7,334 nucleotides of DNA from CAYLNK01 sp964384675 (GTDB taxonomy: Bacteria; Acidobacteriota; Thermoanaerobaculia; UBA5066), in the NCBI GenBank assembly GCA_964384675.1, contig CAYLNK010000335.1, positions 1 to 7,334 on the forward strand, read 5' to 3'. Below are positions 1-4,868 of the stretch, in pieces (position 1 is the stretch's first letter; every line of letters begins with the position of its first letter). The translations under genes were made by a program, and so were the position numbers. The notes below the pieces were generated by a model that saw nothing but the letters and a program-made list of their open reading frames with translations, ran no database searches and had not been told where the DNA came from.

Positions 1-308
1 CGCGCCTCGAGAGAGTCCCTTCCCGGCTCGGCCCCGGCGCGAGCCGCCGGGAGGTCGCCCACCGCTCCCGTCTCCACCGCCATCCCCGGCGCGCACGGCT
101 CCAGGCACGCCCGCCGGTGCGGCGCTCCGTCGATCGTGACGCGGCACTCCTGGCAGATCCCCATCGCGCAGATCGGACCGCGCGGCTCGCCGCACGCCGA
201 CGTGCGGAAACGCGCGACGCCGAGGGCGAGGAGAGCCACGGCCAGCGAGCCTCCGGCCTCCACCTCCACGTCCTTCCCGTCGACGCGGATCACGCACCTC
301 TCAGGCAT
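1..308 (-). CDS. Small [2Fe-2S] ferredoxin-like subunit of a D-hydroxyproline dehydrogenase (partial, C-terminus off the left edge)
   Basis: About 102 residues are visible and the reading frame is still open at the left edge. The protein starts MPERCVIRVDGKDVEVEAG, a beta-strand pattern typical of ferredoxin folds. It then carries a cluster-binding loop with Cys47, Cys52, Cys55 and Cys68 (C-x4-C-x2-C-x12-C), inside a GEPRGPIC...GICQEC...RRACLEP context. This is the pattern of the small 2Fe-2S proteins related to HcnA and to the N-terminus of sarcosine oxidase alpha, usually around 100 residues, so little is probably missing. Extra cysteines (5, 39 and 72) are present. The ATG at 308-306 overlaps the end of the FAD subunit gene by 8 bases, with a weak AAGGTG-type ribosome site upstream, so the two are almost certainly translated as a pair. 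The inferred role is to pass electrons from the flavin subunit towards the respiratory chain. The specific assignment rests on gene context; the ferredoxin fold is clear. Confidence 0.85.
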   Translation of the reverse strand, partial: MPERCVIRVDGKDVEVEAGGSLAVALLALGVARFRTSACGEPRGPICAMGICQECRVTIDGAPHRRACLEPCAPGMAVETGAVGDLPAARAGAEPGRDSLEA

Positions 309-1413
309 GGGGCGACACCTTTCGCGCCGGGAGGTACGGCGCCGGGTCGATCGCCGGCGTCCGCCCGGCCACGTGGTCCGCGACGAGCGCGGCCGTGCCG
401 AGGGCCGTCGTAATGCCGAGCCCTTCGTGTCCCGCGGCCACGAGGACGCCGTCGGCCGCGGGTCCGATGAAGGGGAGGCTGTCGGGCGTCGCCGGGCGGA
501 AGCCCGTCCAGGTGCGGATCGCCGACAGACGCGAAAGGTCCGGCATGTAGGCGAGCGCGCGACGGAGCATCCGCTCGCACAGCGCGTGGTTGACGCCGGG
601 GGCGAGCCCGACGAACTCCCGCGACGAGCCGATCAGGATCTGCCCGGTGGCCCGCGGCTGCACGTTGAACGCCACCGACTCGCGGTCCGCGCCGTGCGCG
701 CTCTTCAGGTAGCCGAGCTCCACCACCTGGTGGCGCAGGAAACCGGGGTACCGATCGGTGATGACGAGATGGCCCTTGCGCGGCTGGATCGGGAGGCCCG
801 GTGTGAGCCGCGGCGCGTCGGGCCCCGCGGCGTTCACGACGGCGCCCGCGTCGACGCGCCCCTTCGGCCCGCTCGCGAAACCGGGCCCGAGCGCCTCCAC
901 CGGCCAGCCCTCGCGCAGCGTGGCGCCGAGGGCCCGCGCGCTCTGCAGGAGGAAGCGCGCCGCGTTCGGCGGATAGAGAACTCGATCGCCCGGCACCAGG
1001 AGCGCGCCGGCGAGGCCGCGTCGCAGGCGGGGCTCGGCCGCAGCCGTCTCCTCCGGGCCCAGAACGAGCGTCTCGACACCGCCGGCCGCGTAGACGCGCG
1101 CCTTGGCGTGGACGTGCGCCATCTCCTCGTCGTCCGCGGCCACCCAGAGCGTCCCGCACGGATCGTCCTCGCACCAGGCCGGGAGCTCTGGCGCGAGCGC
1201 CGTCCAGAGCGCACGCGAGTACGCGGTCAGCGCGAGCTGGGCCGGCGAGTCGTCCATCACGACGAGATGGCCCATCGCCGCGGCGGTGGAGCCGCCCCCG
1301 GCGAACCGCGACTCCAGCACCTCGACGCGCCGTCCGTCGCGGGCCAGGGCGTACGCGCAGGCCGCGCCCACGATGCCGGCGCCGACGACGACGACGTCGG
1401 GGCTGCCGCTCAT
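301..1413 (-). CDS. FAD-dependent oxidoreductase of the DAO family, probable D-hydroxyproline dehydrogenase catalytic (beta-type) subunit
   Basis: The 370-residue protein has a Rossmann FAD-binding start, DVVVVGAGIVGAACAYALA, with the GxGxxG glycines at 11, 13 and 16 and an acidic residue (Glu34, in VEVLES) placed to bind the adenosine ribose. The C-terminus carries the usual DAO-family second FAD contact region, TGFRPATPDSLPFIGPA followed by AAGHEGLGITTALGTAA. Length and layout match HcnC-like, sarcosine oxidase beta-like and D-amino-acid dehydrogenase subunits. No signal peptide or membrane segment is seen. It sits 19 bp after the epimerase and overlaps the 2Fe-2S gene, so the likely reaction is oxidation of cis-4-hydroxy-D-proline to 1-pyrroline-4-hydroxy-2-carboxylate as part of a heteromeric enzyme (the LhpB/E/F type of Pseudomonas aeruginosa). 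The family is certain; the substrate comes from context, and another D-amino acid or sarcosine-like substrate is possible in principle. No strong ribosome site precedes the ATG, which lies in a short 8-bp tandem repeat. Confidence 0.85.
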   Translation of the reverse strand: MSGSPDVVVVGAGIVGAACAYALARDGRRVEVLESRFAGGGSTAAAMGHLVVMDDSPAQLALTAYSRALWTALAPELPAWCEDDPCGTLWVAADDEEMAHVHAKARVYAAGGVETLVLGPEETAAAEPRLRRGLAGALLVPGDRVLYPPNAARFLLQSARALGATLREGWPVEALGPGFASGPKGRVDAGAVVNAAGPDAPRLTPGLPIQPRKGHLVITDRYPGFLRHQVVELGYLKSAHGADRESVAFNVQPRATGQILIGSSREFVGLAPGVNHALCERMLRRALAYMPDLSRLSAIRTWTGFRPATPDSLPFIGPAADGVLVAAGHEGLGITTALGTAALVADHVAGRTPAIDPAPYLPARKVSPHA

Positions 1414-1435
1414 CCGTTCATCCGTTCGTCCGCTA
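1412..1435. repeat. Three 8-bp tandem units across the epimerase/FAD-subunit junction
   Basis: On the + strand two perfect copies of ATCCGTTC (1412-1419 and 1420-1427) are followed by a degenerate third, GTCCGCTA (1428-1435). The array covers the start codon of the FAD subunit, the 19-bp gap and the TAG stop of the epimerase. On the coding (minus) strand it creates a second ATG 8 bases upstream of the true start that opens a three-codon frame, ATG AAC GGA TGA, whose stop overlaps the real ATG. Whether this has a function is unknown; with so few copies it may be chance. Confidence 0.5.
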
Positions 1436-2383
1436 CCCGACCCGGAAGCCGCCCTGGAACGGATCGCGTTCGTCGAAGAGGAGCGTCGAGCGCGCGGTCA
1501 CGAAGGCCCGCCCGTTCACGTGCGGGACGAGGTCCCCCTCCTCCTCGGAGAGCCAGCCGGTGAAGAGACTCCCCGTGACGCTCTCCTGCCGCCACCGCTG
1601 GCCGAGGGCCAGCTCGCCCCGCGCGTGGAGCGCGGCCATCTTGGCCGACGTCCCGGTGCCGCACGGCGAGCGGTCGAATGCGCCGCCCGGGCAGAGGACG
1701 AAGTTGCGGCTGTCGGCGTCGGGACGGACCGGCGGCCCGAACAGCTCGACGTGGTCGATGGCAGCCCCGCCGTCGCCGGTGATCCCCCGTGCGGCGAGGG
1801 CGTCCATGATCGCGATCGTCCGGTCGAGCAGCCGACCCACGTTCGAGAGGGCGATCGACTCGCCCGGCAGCTTCGTCAGGAAGAACCAGTTCCCGCCCCA
1901 GCTCACGTCCCCGACGAGGCGCCCGGTGCCCGGCACGTCGACGGCGACGTCCCGCGCCACGCACCGCGCCGGCACGTTCCGGATCGTCACCGAGCCATCC
2001 GACAAAAGCTTCGCCCCCACCGTCCCGACCGGTGTGTCGATCCTCACCTCGCCGGGGCCGAGCCGGCCGAGCGACGCCAGCGTCGTGACGAACCCGATCA
2101 GCCCGTGTCCGCACATGCCGAGGTACCCGACGTTGTTGAAGAAGACGACGCCCGCGAGCGAGCCCGGCTCCACCGGCGGCGTCAGGAGCGCGCCGACCAC
2201 GGCGTCGTGCCCGCGCGGCTCGCAGACGACCGCCTGCCGGAGCGCGTCGTGCGAGGCGCGGAGCTCCTCGCGCCGCCCCTCCATGGTGGCGGCGACGAGC
2301 CGTGGCCAGCCGTCGACGACGACACGCGTCGGCTCACCCTCGGTGTGGGAGTCGACGACCGTGACGGAGGGCGGGAACGTCAT
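1433..2383 (-). CDS. lhpA: 4-hydroxyproline 2-epimerase (proline racemase family)
   Basis: The 316-residue protein belongs to the proline racemase superfamily. It begins with a VVDSHTEGEPTRVVVDGWP strand-turn region, has the first catalytic motif NNVGYLGMCGHG with Cys91, and the second, GGAFDRSPCGTGTSAKMA, with Asp237 and Cys241. The two cysteines act as the acid/base pair that removes and replaces the C-alpha proton. A Cys at the second position distinguishes epimerases and racemases from the trans-3-hydroxy-L-proline dehydratases, which have Thr there. It should convert trans-4-hydroxy-L-proline to cis-4-hydroxy-D-proline in the cytoplasm. Neighbouring genes for the next three steps favour hydroxyproline over proline as substrate. 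The ATG at 2383 has a strong GGAGGAGG ribosome site 6 bases upstream. The gene starts 25 bp after the stop of the aldehyde dehydrogenase gene, consistent with one leftward transcript. Length is normal and all key residues are present. Confidence 0.93.
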   Translation of the reverse strand: MTFPPSVTVVDSHTEGEPTRVVVDGWPRLVAATMEGRREELRASHDALRQAVVCEPRGHDAVVGALLTPPVEPGSLAGVVFFNNVGYLGMCGHGLIGFVTTLASLGRLGPGEVRIDTPVGTVGAKLLSDGSVTIRNVPARCVARDVAVDVPGTGRLVGDVSWGGNWFFLTKLPGESIALSNVGRLLDRTIAIMDALAARGITGDGGAAIDHVELFGPPVRPDADSRNFVLCPGGAFDRSPCGTGTSAKMAALHARGELALGQRWRQESVTGSLFTGWLSEEEGDLVPHVNGRAFVTARSTLLFDERDPFQGGFRVG

Positions 2384-2389
2384 GCCGGG

Positions 2390-2397
2390 CCTCCTCC
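2390..2397 (-). promoter_or_regulatory. Ribosome binding site of the 4-hydroxyproline epimerase gene
   Basis: On the minus strand the sequence GGAGGAGG lies 6 bases before the ATG at 2383. It is the strongest ribosome site of the leftward operon and confirms the chosen start. The gene before it ends at 2409, so the site lies entirely in the 25-bp gap. Confidence 0.8.
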
Positions 2398-2408
2398 GGA
2401 CGGTGTGG

Positions 2409-3839
2409 TCAGCCCGGACCGAGCTGGACGGTCTTGATCTCGGTGTAGAAGTCGCGCGCGGCCGGACCCTGCTCGCGCGTCCCGGAGCTGGAGCCCTTCA
2501 TCCCGCCGAACGGCGCGTGGGGGTCGACGCCGGTGGTGTCGCCGTTCACACGCACCAGGCCCGCCTCGATCCGGTGCACGTAGGCGAGGGCGGACTTCAG
2601 ATCGCGTGTGAAGAGCGTGGCCGAGAGCCCGAATTCCGTGCGGTTCGCGAGCGCGAGCGCGTGGTCGAGGTCGTCGGCGGGGTGCGTGACGAGGACGGGG
2701 GCGAAGAGCTCGTCCCGCGCGGCCGCGGCCTCGGGGTCGACGTCCACCAGCACCGTCGGCGCGAGGAAGTAGCCGGGACCCGGCAGCGCGGCGCCGCCGG
2801 TGAGCCGGCGCGCGTGCGTGGCGGCGAGCACGTTCGACGTCACCCGCTGCGCGTCGGCGCTGATGAGCGGCCCGACGGCGGCCTTCGGATCGGTCACCGG
2901 GCCGAGCGAGAGCGCCTCCACCTGGGCCTTGAGCCGATCGAGGAACGCCTCCTCCACCGCGCGGGCGACGACGACGCGGCTGGTGGCGGTGCACTTCTGC
3001 CCCGCGAAGCGCATGGCGCCGGACGCGGTGAGCGCCGCCGCGAGGTCGAGGTCGGCGTCGGTCAGCACGATGGCCACGTTCTTGCCGCCCATCTCGGTCT
3101 GGTACCGCACGTTCCGGGCGGCCGCCTGCGCCGCGACGCGGGCGCCGACCAGGGCCGAGCCCGTGAAGCTGACGCCGCGCACGGCCTCGTGCCCCAGGAG
3201 GACCGGACCCACCACCGAGCCGGAGCCGAGCAGCACGTTGAAGACGCCGGGCGGGAGGTCGGCGGCGACGGCGGTCTCGGCCAGGAGCGTCGCGAGCCGC
3301 GCCGACGCCTCGGCCGGCTTCAGGACCACGGTGTTGCCGAACGCCAGCGCGGGAGCCGCCTTCCAGAGCGGGATCGCGAGCGGGAAGTTCCACGGCGTGA
3401 CGAGCGCCACCACACCGAGCGGCTCGCGGAGCGTGAGCTGCAGAGTGCCCGGGAGCTGCGACGGGATGACGTCGCCGATCGACCGCACGGCCTCTCCCGC
3501 GTAATACCGGAGGATCACGACGCAGCGGGCCACCTCGCCGCGGGCTTCCGAGATCGGCTTGCCGACCTCGCGGGACATCGCGTGCGCCAGCTCCTCCTGC
3601 CGCGCGCCGATCGCCGCGGCCCAGCGGTGGAGGTACTCGGCGCGAGCGGGACCCGTGAGGCGTCGCCACGCGGGGAACGCGTCGGCGGCGGCGCGGGCGG
3701 CCGCGTCGGCGTCGTCCGGGGTACCGGTCGGGACGTGGCCGACGACGTCGTCCGGGTCCGACGGGTTCACGTCCGCCACGAAGCCGTCGCCGGAGCTGGG
3801 ACGCCACTCGCCCGCGACGAAGCTCTGGAGCCGCTGCAC
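2409..3839 (-). CDS. lhpG: Alpha-ketoglutarate semialdehyde dehydrogenase (aldehyde dehydrogenase family)
   Basis: Read from a GTG at 3839-3837, the protein is 476 residues, the normal length for this superfamily, and begins MQRLQSFVAGEWRPSSG as expected for an aldehyde dehydrogenase N-terminus. The cofactor-site motif VTPWNFPLAIPLWKAAPALA holds the catalytic Asn151, KPAE supplies Lys174, SFTGS forms the nucleotide loop (225-229), EMGGKN holds the general base Glu249, and AGQKCTA the nucleophile Cys283. ELFAPVL (Glu377) and PFGGMKGS (443-450) are also present. It should oxidise alpha-ketoglutarate semialdehyde to alpha-ketoglutarate with NAD(P)+, the last step of bacterial hydroxyproline breakdown. 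The motifs fit any semialdehyde dehydrogenase, so the substrate is assigned from its neighbours, the epimerase downstream and the divergent deaminase. The open frame continues upstream to 4328, but that part runs antisense through the deaminase gene and lacks family sequence; no start codon with a better fit lies between. No ribosome site precedes the GTG at normal distance. Confidence 0.9.
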   Translation of the reverse strand: MQRLQSFVAGEWRPSSGDGFVADVNPSDPDDVVGHVPTGTPDDADAAARAAADAFPAWRRLTGPARAEYLHRWAAAIGARQEELAHAMSREVGKPISEARGEVARCVVILRYYAGEAVRSIGDVIPSQLPGTLQLTLREPLGVVALVTPWNFPLAIPLWKAAPALAFGNTVVLKPAEASARLATLLAETAVAADLPPGVFNVLLGSGSVVGPVLLGHEAVRGVSFTGSALVGARVAAQAAARNVRYQTEMGGKNVAIVLTDADLDLAAALTASGAMRFAGQKCTATSRVVVARAVEEAFLDRLKAQVEALSLGPVTDPKAAVGPLISADAQRVTSNVLAATHARRLTGGAALPGPGYFLAPTVLVDVDPEAAAARDELFAPVLVTHPADDLDHALALANRTEFGLSATLFTRDLKSALAYVHRIEAGLVRVNGDTTGVDPHAPFGGMKGSSSGTREQGPAARDFYTEIKTVQLGPG

Positions 3840-3965
3840 GAGACCCGATGATACATTTCCGTCGAGATCGCGGGCCGGGCCGGAGGGCGCTGCCGTGCGA
3901 TTCCCGGGGGAGATTCCGCGCCTCCACGAAGGCTCAGAACGACCGCTCCGAGAGGGGTTCCGCGC
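3840..3965. promoter_or_regulatory. Divergent promoter region between the two arms of the hydroxyproline cluster
   Basis: This 126-bp gap separates the start codons of the leftward dehydrogenase and the rightward deaminase and is the only sizeable non-coding stretch. It holds an unusually AT-rich patch at 3848-3859 in otherwise very GC-rich DNA. On the minus strand that patch reads TATCAT (3853-3848), a five-of-six match to a -10 box, ending only 8 bases before the GTG. On the + strand the same patch contains TACATT, a poorer -10. ATGATACAT (3848-3856) has ATG/CAT arms around a 3-bp centre and could be a weak operator half-site pair. Short direct repeats also occur: GATTCC at 3899 and 3912, and TTCCGCGC at 3914-3921 and 3958-3965. 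No clear -35 box was found for either direction. Hydroxyproline clusters are often controlled by local regulators, but none is encoded in this window. Confidence 0.55.
3950..3957 (+). promoter_or_regulatory. Ribosome binding site of the DHDPS-family deaminase gene
   Basis: GAGAGGGG lies 8 bases before the ATG at 3966. A second in-frame ATG follows two codons later (3972); the spacing of the purine stretch favours the first, but the two would differ by only two residues. Confidence 0.6.
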
Positions 3966-4868
3966 ATGACGATGACCTGGCGAGGCGTCTTCCCCGCGAT
4001 CACCACGCCCTTCCTTCCGGACCTCTCGATCGACCACGAGCAGCTCCTGCTCGACGTCGACTGGCTGGTCGAGAGCGGCGCGCGCGGCATCGTCGCCCTC
4101 GGCTCGCTCGGCGAGGGGGCGACCCTCTCGACGGCCGAGAAGCTCGCCGTACTGGCCGGGTGCCGCCAGGCGATCGCCGGGCGCGTGCCGCTGGTGGCCG
4201 GCATCGCCGCCCTCACGACGGGGGAGGCCGTCGCGCTCGCCCAGGCGGCCGAGGACGCCGGCTGCGACGGGCTCATGGCCCTGCCGCCGTACGTCTACCG
4301 GGGCGACTGGCGGGAGACCGAGGCGCACTTCCGGGCGGTGATCGCCGCCTCGCCGCTCCCGGTGATGCTCTACAACAACCCGGTCGCCTACGGCACTGAC
4401 GTCACCCCGGCCCAGATCGCCTCTCTCTGCGACCTCCCCAACCTCGCCGCCGTCAAGGAGTCGAGCACCGACGTGCGGCGGATCACGGCGATCCGCGCCG
4501 AGGTGGGCGACCGCCTCGCCGTCTTCGTGGGTGTCGACGACCTGATCGTGGAGGGGGTGGCGGCGGGCGCCGTCGGCTGGATCGCCGGCCTCGTCGACGC
4601 GCTGCCGGTCGAGTCCGTCAGGCTCTTCGACCTGGCCGCCGCGGGCCGCTTCGAGGAAGCCCGGGCTCTGTACGAGTGGTTCCTGCCCCTCCTCCGCCTC
4701 GACACCGTCCCGAAGTTCGTGCAGCTCATCAAGCTGGTGCAGGAGGAGGTGGGCCGCGGCTCGGCCCGCGTCCGTCCACCCCGCCTGGAGCTGGCGGGGA
4801 AGGAGCGCGCCGATGCCGTGCTCCTCATCCGCGACCGGCTCGCCTGCCGGCCGGCGCTCGTCCCGTGA
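3966..4868 (+). CDS. lhpC: Probable 1-pyrroline-4-hydroxy-2-carboxylate deaminase (DHDPS/NAL superfamily)
   Basis: The 300-residue protein is a TIM-barrel of the dihydrodipicolinate synthase/N-acetylneuraminate lyase superfamily. It starts TWRGVFPAITTPFLPDLSID, has GSLGEG (46-51) in the substrate loop, Tyr136 in LYNNPVAYG and the Schiff-base Lys164 in LAAVKESS. Several residues needed by true DapA differ: the GTTGE pair is Ser47-Leu48, the Arg138 equivalent that binds the incoming aldehyde is Ala141, and the Tyr107 equivalent appears to be Val110. It is therefore not a lysine-pathway enzyme. Its position opposite the epimerase and semialdehyde dehydrogenase makes it the best candidate for converting 1-pyrroline-4-hydroxy-2-carboxylate to alpha-ketoglutarate semialdehyde, releasing ammonia, through a lysine imine. 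Alternatives in the same superfamily are 4-hydroxy-2-oxoglutarate aldolase or keto-deoxy-glucarate dehydratase, the latter giving the same semialdehyde. Its TGA overlaps the next gene's GTG, so it is probably coupled to the peptidase. Confidence 0.87.
   Translation: MTMTWRGVFPAITTPFLPDLSIDHEQLLLDVDWLVESGARGIVALGSLGEGATLSTAEKLAVLAGCRQAIAGRVPLVAGIAALTTGEAVALAQAAEDAGCDGLMALPPYVYRGDWRETEAHFRAVIAASPLPVMLYNNPVAYGTDVTPAQIASLCDLPNLAAVKESSTDVRRITAIRAEVGDRLAVFVGVDDLIVEGVAAGAVGWIAGLVDALPVESVRLFDLAAAGRFEEARALYEWFLPLLRLDTVPKFVQLIKLVQEEVGRGSARVRPPRLELAGKERADAVLLIRDRLACRPALVP

Noticed and set aside
136..1563. A 475-codon open frame on the + strand over the FAD and 2Fe-2S genes
   Set aside because: Its composition is Arg-rich shadow sequence; the minus strand encodes a clear GxGxxG flavoprotein and a ferredoxin loop.
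1560..3851. A 763-codon open frame on the + strand
   Set aside because: It runs antisense through the epimerase and aldehyde dehydrogenase genes, is full of Arg, Gly and Pro without any recognisable domain, and is explained by the scarcity of stop codons in GC-rich DNA.
3899..3917. CCCGGG-centred partial inverted repeat as a terminator or strong operator
   Set aside because: The arms are very short, the match breaks down outside the 6-bp core, no T-tract follows, and such palindromes are common in GC-rich DNA.
3840..4328. N-terminal extension of the aldehyde dehydrogenase frame to an ATG at 4328
   Set aside because: It would cross the divergent promoter and run antisense through a third of the deaminase gene. 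The family homology and normal length begin at the GTG at 3839.
4676..4864. Upstream extension of the DUF885 frame into the deaminase gene
   Set aside because: The extension lies in another frame of a conserved gene and would bury the signal peptide. The GTG at 4865 gives the normal length and a GTGA coupling.
3966..4868. Annotation as dapA (4-hydroxy-tetrahydrodipicolinate synthase)
   Set aside because: The GTTGE threonines and the arginine that binds the aldehyde substrate are replaced, and the gene neighbours are catabolic.
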